Shown here: piece by piece, positions 22,317 through 31,199 of the stretch
Layout of the letters: every line of letters begins with the position of its first letter
Numbering within the stretch: position 1 is the first letter of the stretch
Assembly (NCBI GenBank): GCA_947503135.1
Contig: CANNCQ010000006.1
Coordinates: 62,001-126,000, forward strand
Direction: 5' to 3'
Origin: an uncultured Aquimarina sp.
Lineage (GTDB): Bacteria > Bacteroidota > Bacteroidia > Flavobacteriales > Flavobacteriaceae
DNA length: 64,000 nt
Notes under the pieces: model-generated
Told to the model about the DNA's origin: nothing
Database searches by the model: none
Seen by the model: only the letters and a program-made list of their open reading frames with translations
Program-made: the position numbers and the translations under genes

Positions 22317-25300
22317 ATGGAACACACAAAAACTCCTTTAACGCAAAACCAAAAATTGATATGGATAGGTCAAGAACTTAACCCACTAACTCCTATTTAT
22401 AACATGGTTATGACTTATCAAGTTAAAGGAGTTGTTTTATTTTCAGAGTTTGAAGCGGCGTTTCAGAAATTAGTTGCATCTAGCGATGCCTTTCGTTCAG
22501 TTTTCGAAACAGAAAATGAAATAGTATATCAAAAATACTTGCCTAGTGTAGAGTGTAAATTAGAATTTATTGATTTTTCGAATGACGAAAATCCTTCTAT
22601 TTCATATAACAATTGGCTAGAAGAACGAACGCAATTAGTATTTGATTTACAGAAAAAAGCTTTTGATAGCGTATTAATAAAATGCGCTAAAGAAAACTAT
22701 ATCTGGTACATTAATCAGCATCACCTTATTACAGATGGTTGGAGCTCATCTTTGGCTTTTTCTAAAATTGCAAATTATTATACGCAACAAATAAGCGTAA
22801 AAGCGAATAACACAGCAGAAGAAAAAAGTTATTTGTTTAAAGATTTTGCAACTAAAGCACAAGAAATTGAAACAACTTCCGCAATAATCGAATGCCAGAA
22901 TTATTGGAAAAATAAGTTAAAGGACTATTCAATAAATCCCAAATTATACCATTCCAACAGTAAAATTTTAAAGACAAATTCTAAGAGAATTACATTAAAC
23001 TTAGGTAAGGATCGTACGGATAAATTATTAGCTCTTGCAAATCAAAAAGGAGTTAGAGTTTGGACTTTGGATCTTACTTTGTATAATGTTTTTTTAACGG
23101 CTTTATTTGCTTATGTATACAGAATAAGTGACCAAGAAAAACTAGTTATTGGTTCGCCTAGTCATAATCGAACCTCAAAGAGTTTTCAAAAAACAATTGG
23201 TTTTTTTGTGGAAATTTTCCCTTTAATGGCAGAAATTGAAGCGGAGGAAACCTTTAGTTCTTTATTAAAAAAGATTCAGGTTGAAAGCAATAGTTTTTTG
23301 AAAAATGCGAAAACAGGTAGTTCTTCTTCAGAAGTGAACAGAAAATTCAATGTGTTTTTTAACTATATGTTAAATACTTCAAATTCAAACTTTAACCATT
23401 TTGATGTTCACACCAATTGGATACACCCCGGACACACCGATCCAAGGCATCATCTTAGACTGCATGTACACGATTTGGACAACACAGGTGAGATTAAGTT
23501 GTATTTTGATATAAATACTTCGGTGTTTAATGATAATTTGCAGCAAAATATTCCTCAGCATTTTTTAAATATTTTTGATGCTTTTATAGGAAATGCAAAT
23601 CAAAAAATTAAAACAACAGCTTTTGTAACTACTGGTGAAGTTTCAAAAATTAAAGAATGGAATAATACACATGTAAATTTTGATGTTACTGAAACGTTAT
23701 TAACCAAGTTTAAAAAACAAGTACAAGCTACCCCTAAAAATAGAGCAATAAGTTTTAATGAAAACCATTTGTCTTATGCTGAATTTCATGAAAAATCAAA
23801 TCAGGTAGCTAGGTTTATAGAAAAGCAAGGGGTTGTTGCCAATGATATTATAGCAGTAAGTTTTGATAGGTCCTTAGAGATGATGATCTATTTATACGGA
23901 ATTATCAAAGCCGGAGCAGCTTATTTGCCTATAGACCCTAAAACACCATATAAAAGAGTAGCTTATATTTTAGATAATTCGAAATCGAAAGCGCTTTTTT
24001 ACAATCATGAGGAGTTTGAAGATTTAGAAATAAAAGGGGTACCAACTTATTCGCTAAAGCAAATACAAAATAGTATAGAAGCAGAGTCTACCGCTGATCT
24101 CGCAACAGTTGTTAGTCCTCAAAATTTAGCTTACGTAATTTATACTTCAGGGAGTACGGGAAATCCTAAGGGCGTTAAAATAAGTCATAAAGCTATTTGT
24201 AATCGATTACAATGGATGAGTAGTGACTACCCGGTAAACGCTTTGGATGTGTTTTTGCAAAAAACGCCCATAACTTTTGATGTATCGGTTTGGGAATTGT
24301 TTTGGCCTTTGCAAACTGGAGCAAAATTGGTTGTCGAAATCCCTGACGGGCATAAAAACCCAGAACAATTAATTCAAACCATACAAAAAAATAAGGTGAC
24401 TCAAATTCATTTTGTGCCATCAATGCTCTCATTATTCTCAAATACTGAAGAGGTTTATAAATGTAAAAGTTTAAAGCGTATATTTTGTAGCGGTGAGGCA
24501 TTGCCTTCTGCAACGATTCAAAAAACCTACGAGCAACTCAATGAGGTTGAGATTCATAATCTTTATGGGCCAACCGAAGCTGCAATTGATGTGAGTAGTT
24601 GGTATTGTGATCCTCAAAAGGTAGCTAAAGGAGTCCCAATAGGCAAGCCTGTTGCCAATACTCAACTGTATATTTTGGATGAAAATTTAAACCAACTGCC
24701 CATAGGACTACCAGGAGAACTCCATATAGGAGGCGTTCAACTGGCAGAAGGTTACCTTAATTCAAAGGAGTTAACAGCAAAGAAGTTTGTGACTAGTAAA
24801 TGTTTTCCCGAAAAATCACAATCAACACTATATAAAACAGGAGATTTAGCTCGCTATAGAGAAGATGGTGATATAGAATATTTAGGCAGAATTGATACCC
24901 AAGTAAAATTGCGAGGTTTGCGTATAGAGCTTGGTGAGATAGAGTCACATTTAGAGCAAATTAAAGAAGTTTCTAAAGCGGTAGTTATTGTTGATGTAGA
25001 TAAACAAGTTTTGGTAGCTTATTATACCGGTACACAGGTAAATCAAAATGATTTGGAAGGCATACTCATAACTAGTTTACCAGAGTATATGATTCCTTCA
25101 ACTTTTGTTCATATAAATTCGTTTGCTTATTTATCTAGTGGTAAAGTAAATCGTAAGGTATTATCACTTCCCGAAAAAGAAAGCAAACAGTATTCATCCC
25201 CAAAAACGGCTCCGGTTAATGAATTTGAAGAGTTAGTTTTGGAAGTTTGGAAAGAGGTGTTACAGCTTGAAAGCATAGGGACAAACGAAAATTTTATACG

Positions 25301-25460
25301 ACTGGGAGGAGATTCGTTACAGGCAATATCTATTACATCGCGTCTTAAAAAGGTACTTCAATTGGAGGTAACAATAACCGATGTTTTTGAGTACCCTACC
25401 ATAAAAGCTTATGCGGCCAATGTAGAGCAAACAATACTAAAATTAATGAATGATTTTTAA
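22317..25460 (+). CDS. NRPS module C-A-T, serine-type adenylation domain
   Basis: This is a complete elongation module of about 1047 residues. The condensation domain has HHLITDGW near residue 135. The adenylation domain has A3 YTSGSTGNPKG near 608, A5 LYGPTEA, A8 KLRGLRIELGEIE and A10 SSGKVNRK. The carrier has LGGDSLQAIS near 996. There is no thioesterase, so the chain must pass to another protein, presumably the condensation domain encoded at 14119-17037. The pocket read against GrsA is D-V-W-H-F-S-L-I-D, one residue from the EntF serine code and matching the common serine signature, so serine is a confident manual prediction. The upstream carrier is the probable donor. Confidence 0.9.
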   Translation: MEHTKTPLTQNQKLIWIGQELNPLTPIYNMVMTYQVKGVVLFSEFEAAFQKLVASSDAFRSVFETENEIVYQKYLPSVECKLEFIDFSNDENPSISYNNWLEERTQLVFDLQKKAFDSVLIKCAKENYIWYINQHHLITDGWSSSLAFSKIANYYTQQISVKANNTAEEKSYLFKDFATKAQEIETTSAIIECQNYWKNKLKDYSINPKLYHSNSKILKTNSKRITLNLGKDRTDKLLALANQKGVRVWTLDLTLYNVFLTALFAYVYRISDQEKLVIGSPSHNRTSKSFQKTIGFFVEIFPLMAEIEAEETFSSLLKKIQVESNSFLKNAKTGSSSSEVNRKFNVFFNYMLNTSNSNFNHFDVHTNWIHPGHTDPRHHLRLHVHDLDNTGEIKLYFDINTSVFNDNLQQNIPQHFLNIFDAFIGNANQKIKTTAFVTTGEVSKIKEWNNTHVNFDVTETLLTKFKKQVQATPKNRAISFNENHLSYAEFHEKSNQVARFIEKQGVVANDIIAVSFDRSLEMMIYLYGIIKAGAAYLPIDPKTPYKRVAYILDNSKSKALFYNHEEFEDLEIKGVPTYSLKQIQNSIEAESTADLATVVSPQNLAYVIYTSGSTGNPKGVKISHKAICNRLQWMSSDYPVNALDVFLQKTPITFDVSVWELFWPLQTGAKLVVEIPDGHKNPEQLIQTIQKNKVTQIHFVPSMLSLFSNTEEVYKCKSLKRIFCSGEALPSATIQKTYEQLNEVEIHNLYGPTEAAIDVSSWYCDPQKVAKGVPIGKPVANTQLYILDENLNQLPIGLPGELHIGGVQLAEGYLNSKELTAKKFVTSKCFPEKSQSTLYKTGDLARYREDGDIEYLGRIDTQVKLRGLRIELGEIESHLEQIKEVSKAVVIVDVDKQVLVAYYTGTQVNQNDLEGILITSLPEYMIPSTFVHINSFAYLSSGKVNRKVLSLPEKESKQYSSPKTAPVNEFEELVLEVWKEVLQLESIGTNENFIRLGGDSLQAISITSRLKKVLQLEVTITDVFEYPTIKAYAANVEQTILKLMNDF

Positions 25461-25467
25461 TTTGTAA

Positions 25468-25932
25468 ATGGTTAAAAATAAACTACAAGGCTGGGAGCCA
25501 TTTATAATACAATGTGTGGCTGTGCTAATTAGTAGTTTGTATATACTAAGCCCGCTTAAGGAAGAGGTATCCAATATAGTGTATGTACTTGGTCATGTTT
25601 TTCAAGCACCTAAAACCATACTGTCTCATAAAAGTATGGATAATGAAATAACGGTTTTTAACTCCAAGCAGCATCAAATTAAAATACAAAAACACAATCA
25701 CGAGGTTTCGGACTTTATTTGTGAGCTTTTCAAAAAATCCAACACGGACGAAGGCCAGTCCCCAATTCAAAAGACAACTAAAATTGATAAACACATTACC
25801 TATCACACAATTATATTAGAATGTATTGTTGATTTAAAAATTAAAAAGCACACTTTTTTTTATAGAAAACAAAAAATGAGAAAGGGCTTTTTAGCACCAA
25901 TAAAGGACCCTCCAGATGGGCTTTTTTCTTAA
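25468..25932 (+). CDS. Small unknown protein between the NRPS module and the TonB receptor
   Basis: I do not recognise this 154-residue protein. It has one hydrophobic segment near the N terminus (about residues 12-30), a middle part with a short His-containing stretch (KHNHEVSDFICELF), and a basic C-terminal part that ends in PIKDPPDGLFS. It starts 7 bases after the NRPS stop and precedes the TonB-dependent receptor on the same strand, so it is probably part of the cluster. It looks membrane-anchored with its bulk on one side. A role in export, regulation or metal handling is possible, but nothing in the sequence shows it. Confidence 0.65.
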   Translation: MVKNKLQGWEPFIIQCVAVLISSLYILSPLKEEVSNIVYVLGHVFQAPKTILSHKSMDNEITVFNSKQHQIKIQKHNHEVSDFICELFKKSNTDEGQSPIQKTTKIDKHITYHTIILECIVDLKIKKHTFFYRKQKMRKGFLAPIKDPPDGLFS

Positions 25933-25941
25933 CCACATACA

Positions 25942-25959
25942 TGCATTTAGTTAAATGCA
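25942..25959. promoter_or_regulatory. Perfect palindrome upstream of the TonB receptor gene
   Basis: TGCATTTA and TAAATGCA flank a 2-base centre (GT). This perfect inverted repeat with 8-base arms lies in the 94-base gap between the small unknown gene and the receptor gene, 67 bases before the receptor start. It does not match the classical Fur box. It has the size and symmetry of a dimeric repressor site, but its function is a guess. Confidence 0.4.
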
Positions 25960-26026
25960 AATTCACAAAAAAATTAATTTATTAAAAAATACTTTTTAGC
26001 AGCTATTGCTTTAAAGGTTCATTGTT

Positions 26027-28333
26027 ATGAAAATATATTATATTATTACATTATTTTTTATTTCCATTGGGAATATTTTTGCCCACGAAATTCATGGGGT
26101 AATTCGTGGAAGCGAAGACCAATTACCTATAGCGGGTGTTGGAGTTTACAATAATACTACAAGTACGTACACTTATACTGATTTGTCAGGTTATTATGAA
26201 TTAGACGATGTTTCAGAGGGAGATATCATTTCTTATTACGGAGTAGGACTGAAGAAAAAAAGTATTACAATTTCGGCGAATCAGCTAGATACTGCAATTG
26301 ACATTACTCTTGAAAATGAAGGGGTTTCTTTAGATCAAGTAGTAATTACATCTGAGGTTAATGCGCTTACCAATTTTGTAAATGTAGACGTACAAGCAAG
26401 TCCAGTAAAATCTTCTCAAGAAATTTTACGTAAAGTGCCAGGGCTAATTATTGGTCAACATGCTGGTGGAGGAAAAGCAGAGCAGCTTTTTTTAAGAGGT
26501 TTTGATATAGATCATGGTACCGATGTAGCGTTAAGTGTGGACGGGTTACCTGTAAATATGCCATCGCATGCACACGGACAAGGGTATGCCGATTTACACT
26601 TTGTAATTCCTGAAACAATTGATAATATTGATTTTGGAAAAGGACCATACTACGCAGATAAAGGAAACTTTAACACCGCAGGTTATGTAGAGTTAAAAAC
26701 TAAAAAGCGTATTGACGAAAACTTAATTTCTGTAGAGGCAGGGCAGTTTAACACGCTTAGAGGAGTAACATTGTTTAATCTTTTAAACACAGAAAACAGT
26801 AGTGCTTATATTGCTTCTGAAGCAGTGTTAACAGATGGCTTTTTTGATGCTTCACAAAATTTTAACCGTTTCAATACCTTAGCTCGTTACAATTACAATA
26901 ATTATGAAGATCAGGAAATTACAGTTTCTTTATCACATTTTCAAAGTAGGTGGGATGCATCGGGTCAAATACCAACAAGAGCTGTTGAAAGTGGTTTAAT
27001 CGGTAGGTTTGGAGCCTTAGATGATACTGAAGGTGGAGAAACTAGTCGCTCCAACTTTTTAATTAATCATATCAAAAAGTTGAACGAGCATGAGCGTTTT
27101 AAGACCAATGCTTACATTTCTAAATACGACTTTTTATTGTATTCAAACTTTACTTTTTTCTTTGAATCTTCTCGATTTGACAAAGATGGAAATCCAAAGG
27201 AGGTTACTCGCCCTGATGGATTTAACGATCAAATTAGACAAAGTGAAAGCAGAACCATTATAGGTGCCGATACCGATTACCAATACACAACGCATATTGA
27301 AGACCACGATATCCAGTTTAAATTGAATGCTGGTTTAGGATTTAGATATGATGATGTAAATGATGTAGAATTGGCACGTTCTCAAAATCGTCGTGAAACA
27401 TTAGAGCGTCTTTCTTTCGGAGATGTTGATGAGTTAAATGGTTTTGCTTATGTGCAAGCTTCACTTAAAAAAGACAAATGGACATTCAATCCTGGAGTAC
27501 GTTTAGATTATTTTAAATTTGGTTTTGATAATTTTTTAACTCCAAATTTTGAAAACTCAGTATCTGACGAAGTTATAGTAAGTCCAAAATTAAATATAAT
27601 TCATGCAACTACTAAAAATCTACAATTGTTCGCTAAAGCTGGTTTAGGTTTCCACTCTAATGATTCAAGAGTATTAGCAGATCCTAACACGCCTGTAGAT
27701 GAGGCATTACCGTCAGCTCTTGGTTTCGATGTAGGTACTATATACAAACCAATAAATAATTTAGTAATTAATGCTGCAGTATGGTACTTGAATTCTGAAC
27801 AAGAATTTGTATATGTTGGTGACGGAGGTGTTGTAGAGCCAAGTGGAGAATCACAACGTTACGGAATTGATTTTGGAGCACGTTACCAATTTAACAAATG
27901 GTTGTATGGTAATTTAGATGTAAATTATACCATTGCAAGAAGTGTGGATGAGCCAGATGGAGCAGATTTTATTCCATTAGCACCTGATTTTACATCTGCA
28001 GGAGGATTATCTGTTAGGAATTTAGGGAAGCTTTCAGGAGGAATTAATTACAGATTTATTGATGACAGACCAGCAAATGAAGATAATTCAATTGTAGCTG
28101 AAGGATATTTTGTAACCGATTTAAATTTAAATTACAACTTTTACAAAAAATGGAATTTAGGAGTAATTGTTGAAAACTTGTTTGATACAGAGTGGAATGA
28201 AACACAATTTGCAACCGAAACCTTTTTAGGGGATAACTTCGCTGGATTTTCTGAAGCATTGCCTCAAGAGGATATTACCTTTACTCCAGGAACACCTTTC
28301 TCAATCAGAGGAAAGTTATCTGTTACTTTTTAA
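26027..28333 (+). CDS. TonB-dependent outer-membrane receptor with CarboxypepD_reg-like domain
   Basis: This 768-residue outer-membrane active transporter has a signal peptide (about residues 1-19, ending IFAHE), then a CarboxypepD_reg-like beta-sandwich (about 22-105), a plug domain and a 22-strand barrel ending in the terminal phenylalanine of KLSVTF. The plug carries the motif HAGGGKAEQLFLRGFDIDHG and the His-containing MPSHAHGQGYAD, a subfamily I associate with metal-linked receptors and HupE-like neighbours. It probably imports a metal complex, possibly of the product of this cluster. It follows the NRPS genes on the same strand after a 94-base gap that contains a palindrome. Confidence 0.9.
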   Translation: MKIYYIITLFFISIGNIFAHEIHGVIRGSEDQLPIAGVGVYNNTTSTYTYTDLSGYYELDDVSEGDIISYYGVGLKKKSITISANQLDTAIDITLENEGVSLDQVVITSEVNALTNFVNVDVQASPVKSSQEILRKVPGLIIGQHAGGGKAEQLFLRGFDIDHGTDVALSVDGLPVNMPSHAHGQGYADLHFVIPETIDNIDFGKGPYYADKGNFNTAGYVELKTKKRIDENLISVEAGQFNTLRGVTLFNLLNTENSSAYIASEAVLTDGFFDASQNFNRFNTLARYNYNNYEDQEITVSLSHFQSRWDASGQIPTRAVESGLIGRFGALDDTEGGETSRSNFLINHIKKLNEHERFKTNAYISKYDFLLYSNFTFFFESSRFDKDGNPKEVTRPDGFNDQIRQSESRTIIGADTDYQYTTHIEDHDIQFKLNAGLGFRYDDVNDVELARSQNRRETLERLSFGDVDELNGFAYVQASLKKDKWTFNPGVRLDYFKFGFDNFLTPNFENSVSDEVIVSPKLNIIHATTKNLQLFAKAGLGFHSNDSRVLADPNTPVDEALPSALGFDVGTIYKPINNLVINAAVWYLNSEQEFVYVGDGGVVEPSGESQRYGIDFGARYQFNKWLYGNLDVNYTIARSVDEPDGADFIPLAPDFTSAGGLSVRNLGKLSGGINYRFIDDRPANEDNSIVAEGYFVTDLNLNYNFYKKWNLGVIVENLFDTEWNETQFATETFLGDNFAGFSEALPQEDITFTPGTPFSIRGKLSVTF

Positions 28334-28346
28334 CTAAAATAAAGAT

Positions 28347-29378
28347 ATGTCTGTATCAAATTTTGAAATAATTACTGATGAGAAAAAATGGTGTGAATTA
28401 TTAAAAAAAGTAGAATATTACGATTTTTACCACACTTACTCCTATCATAAATTGTCAAAACTAGAAGGTGAAACACCTGTGATGATTAAATTTGATATGA
28501 ATAAGCAATTGATATTATTTCCATTGTTATTGCGAAAAATTTTTGATACAGACTATTATGATCTTACCTCAGTTTATGGCTATGCAGGACCTATTGGTAA
28601 TGTAAATGCAGATTTTGATAATACTTTCTTTGTGAAATATTTTAACAATTATTTGAAAGAAAATAAAATAGTTTCAATCTTTTCAAGGCTAAATCCTTTT
28701 ATACCTAATCAGCAAAAAATGTTAATGAATTTAGGTGAATTGGTATCCCTAAATAAAATTGTAAATATTGACTTAAATCAAGATGTAGATGAGCAAAGAA
28801 AAGGTTTTTCTAAACTAACAAAAAGAAACTTAAATAAGGCCAGAAAACTATGTTATGTCGAAAAAGGAAATAAGGAAAGTGATATTGATGTTTTTTTAGA
28901 CTTGTACTACGAAAACATGAAAAGAGTAAATGCTAAAGCATACTATTTTTTTAATAAAAAGTACTTAAAAGGCTTTTTAAAAAGTAACGAATATGCAGCA
29001 GATATTTTTTTTGCAAAGTTAAAAGAAACAGACCAACCTATTTCGGCGGCAATAATTGTAAAAACAAATAATATCATTCAGTATCACATTTCAGGTACTA
29101 AAAATGATTTTTTAAAATTATCTCCAATAAGGTTGTTGATAGATGAAGCAAGGGTATTAGGGAGTTCGGAGAATTATAAATACTTCAATTTGGGAGGAGG
29201 ATTAAGTAACCAAATAGATTCGTTATTTAACTTTAAGGCTACTTTTTCTAAAGATTTTAAAGATTTTAAAGTATTTAAATATATTGTAGATCCTTTGATT
29301 TATAGTGAATTAGTTGATGATTTTTCTAACTTAGAAGATAAAAAGGATTTTTTTCCAGAATATAGAATTAGTAGTTAA
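28347..29378 (+). CDS. FemAB-like / GNAT-fold N-acyltransferase
   Basis: This 343-residue protein has the double-GNAT layout of FemAB/BioF2-like acyltransferases. There is an N-terminal half with YGYAGPIGN and a C-terminal half with PISAAIIVKTNNIIQYH, then LGGGL near the end. Family members transfer aminoacyl or acyl groups to amino groups of peptidoglycan precursors or sugars. It starts 13 bases after the TonB receptor and is followed by a PglD-like gene, so it may belong to the polysaccharide genes, where such enzymes are common, rather than to the peptide cluster. The substrate is unknown. Confidence 0.75.
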   Translation: MSVSNFEIITDEKKWCELLKKVEYYDFYHTYSYHKLSKLEGETPVMIKFDMNKQLILFPLLLRKIFDTDYYDLTSVYGYAGPIGNVNADFDNTFFVKYFNNYLKENKIVSIFSRLNPFIPNQQKMLMNLGELVSLNKIVNIDLNQDVDEQRKGFSKLTKRNLNKARKLCYVEKGNKESDIDVFLDLYYENMKRVNAKAYYFFNKKYLKGFLKSNEYAADIFFAKLKETDQPISAAIIVKTNNIIQYHISGTKNDFLKLSPIRLLIDEARVLGSSENYKYFNLGGGLSNQIDSLFNFKATFSKDFKDFKVFKYIVDPLIYSELVDDFSNLEDKKDFFPEYRISS

Positions 29379-29448
29379 TTTAATTATGAAGAAGAAATAA
29401 AAGATATTTTCCAAAGAGAACCTATAAAATATTTTAATAGATAAATAT

Positions 29449-30114
29449 GTGAATTTAAATCTTGAAAACAATATAAAGTATGCAGAGTTTACTGAAGGTG
29501 ATATTTTAATTTATGGAGGAGGAGGTCATTCGAAAACATGTATTGAATTAATTCGTCAATTAAAAAAGTATTCGATTCGAGGAATAATTGATGATAATTT
29601 ACCTATAGGAACAATAATTTTTGAAGAACAAGTAATAGGAAACCGATTAAATCTAGATCAGTTTTCCGACTATGGTTTGTCAAAAATTATTCTTGGAATA
29701 GGGGCTGTTTTTAATCGTGATCTTCGTTTCAGATTATTCACTACATTGAAAGGTAAAAAATTTGAAATACCAACGATAATTCATCCTTCAGCAATGGTAG
29801 AACTTTCGGCTAAATACGGAGAGGGGAACCAAATTATGCAAGGAGCTATTATAGGTAGTGATGTACAAATAGGAGATAATTGTATTATTAATTCGGGCTG
29901 CATTATATCTCATGATGCAATCATAGGAAATCATGTGCATATTGCCCCTGGTGCTATAATTGCAGGAGGAGTTACTATTGGCGATCATACTATTGTCGGT
30001 ATGGGAGTCACTATATTTTTAGGCTTAAACATAGGTAAAAATGCGACTATTCATAACGGAGTTCATGTGATTAATAATGTTGCAGATAATGAAGTGTTGA
30101 AAAGGTTGATTTAA
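29449..30114 (+). CDS. PglD/NeuD-like sugar O- or N-acetyltransferase
   Basis: This is a two-domain enzyme of 221 residues. The N terminus is a Rossmann-like domain with ILIYGGGGHSK, and a left-handed beta-helix of hexapeptide repeats follows (for example VQIGDNCIIN, HVHIAPGAIIAGGVTIGDH). The histidine in SHDAIIGNHVHIAPG is placed as the catalytic base in PglD. It should acetylate a 4-amino sugar nucleotide, the step after the DegT aminotransferase. The start is GTG at 29449, since the overlapping ATG at 29447 runs at once into a stop. PglC, PglE and PglF-like genes lie more than 22 kb away across the NRPS cluster. Confidence 0.87.
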   Translation: MNLNLENNIKYAEFTEGDILIYGGGGHSKTCIELIRQLKKYSIRGIIDDNLPIGTIIFEEQVIGNRLNLDQFSDYGLSKIILGIGAVFNRDLRFRLFTTLKGKKFEIPTIIHPSAMVELSAKYGEGNQIMQGAIIGSDVQIGDNCIINSGCIISHDAIIGNHVHIAPGAIIAGGVTIGDHTIVGMGVTIFLGLNIGKNATIHNGVHVINNVADNEVLKRLI

Positions 30115-30157
30115 TTCATAATTGGGTATTATAATCTTTAGATTTTTATTTAACTGC

Positions 30158-30250
30158 ACGCTCCTTAAAGTCGGGAGCCTTTGAGGCTAAACAATAATGC
30201 AGGCAACGATTGTAAAACAAAGAAACTATTTTTGTTGTTAGGTATTTAAG
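30158..30250. repeat. Diverged REP-like element before the decayed RAYT transposase
   Basis: This stretch contains two short hairpins: GCTCC with GGAGC (9-base loop) and AGCC with GGCT (5-base loop). Its right part (AATAATGCAGGCAAC and ATTGTAAAACAAAG) resembles the right part of the repeat units at 31846 and 32123. It precedes the transposase remnant in the same way that the unit at 31846 precedes the second remnant. I read it as an older, more diverged copy of the same element. Confidence 0.5.
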
Positions 30251-30284
30251 TTGCAGTATACCAAACTTTTATTAAATTGATCAA

Positions 30285-30888
30285 ATGAAAGAAGGCTATG
30301 TAATAAGAGATCAAACAAAAATACATTTTTTACAATTACAGTAGTGTATTGGATTGATATTTTTACTAGAAAGAGGTATCGATACGATGTATTGTCTTCG
30401 TTAGAATTTTGTATTCAAAACAAGGGTATGATATTGTTTGGTTACGTTATTATGAGCAATCATATTCATTTTATTTTACAATCAAAAATGGAGCATTATC
30501 TAATTTGATTAGAGGTTTTAAAAAGTTTACTGCAATTACAATTTTAAAGCGAGTACAATCAGAACCTGAGAGTAGGCGAGAATGGATGTTAGGGTTATTT
30601 AAAGAGGCAACGAAAAAACACAGTCGTAATAAGAATTTTCAATTTTGTCAGTATGGTAATCATGCTGTTGAAATTTATTCAGAAAAGTTTTTGTGTACAA
30701 AGTTGGACTGTCTACATTTGAATCCTGTGAGAGCAGGTTTGGTGTCGAAAGCTTCGGATTATTTATATTCAAGCGCTTCCAATTATGTTAATGGACAAGG
30801 AATAACAGACTTAGCCACCGTTGTAGATAATCCCATAGTAAATATAGATACAAAAGGGTCATTCAATAAGTATTTGGATAATGAATAA
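30285..30888 (+). pseudogene. Decayed REP-associated tyrosine transposase (RAYT, Y1_Tnp)
   Basis: Reading three frames in turn gives a RAYT protein: MKEGYVIRDQTKIHF, then TVVYWIDIFTRKRY and MSNHIHFILQ, then LIRGFKKFTA, YGNHAVEIYS and LHLNPVRAGLV. The HIH of SNHIHF is the metal-binding motif of Y1/HUH transposases. Frames change near 30325-30335 and near 30490, so no full-length protein can be made. The longest open stretch (30409 onward) covers only the C-terminal half, with an out-of-frame start. REP-like elements flank it. Confidence 0.85.
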
Positions 30889-31195
30889 AGGATGGAATCA
30901 AGTTAGCGATATTCCCTCAAAGATGGGAGACTTTGCGAAGCGGGAGTGTATAGAGGTAGGTTTAGAAACTAAATTGTTAATCCTAGAGAGTCAAGCAAAA
31001 GGTTACGTCGAAAGTTGTTTTGTAGGTGAGCAAAAATATAACTTCGATGAAAATAGCTTTGATGGAAAAATGTATATCGCATCAGTTATATTAGCAGCTC
31101 ATGCGAAAATTAAATCCAAAGGAGTTTTGAAACTTTATTTAGTAGATTGGAGAGCTAAAGCTGAAATTTCTGGTAAAATAAACCTTGTAAATTAA
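30881..31195 (+). CDS. Hypothetical protein of 104 residues
   Basis: I do not recognise this protein. It starts with an ATG that overlaps the end of the transposase remnant by 8 bases and reads through without a signal peptide or membrane segment. The composition is mixed, with no motif. It is followed after 4 bases by a membrane protein gene, so the two may be cotranscribed. Its position next to transposase debris suggests recently acquired or decaying DNA, and it may not be expressed. Confidence 0.4.
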   Translation: MNKGWNQVSDIPSKMGDFAKRECIEVGLETKLLILESQAKGYVESCFVGEQKYNFDENSFDGKMYIASVILAAHAKIKSKGVLKLYLVDWRAKAEISGKINLVN

Positions 31196-31199
31196 AAGT

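Noticed and set aside
30409..30888. An intact 159-residue protein-coding gene
   Set aside because: Its first ~25 residues are an out-of-frame reading of the transposase N-terminal half. Only the C-terminal part is the true frame of a RAYT transposase, so it is a pseudogene fragment.
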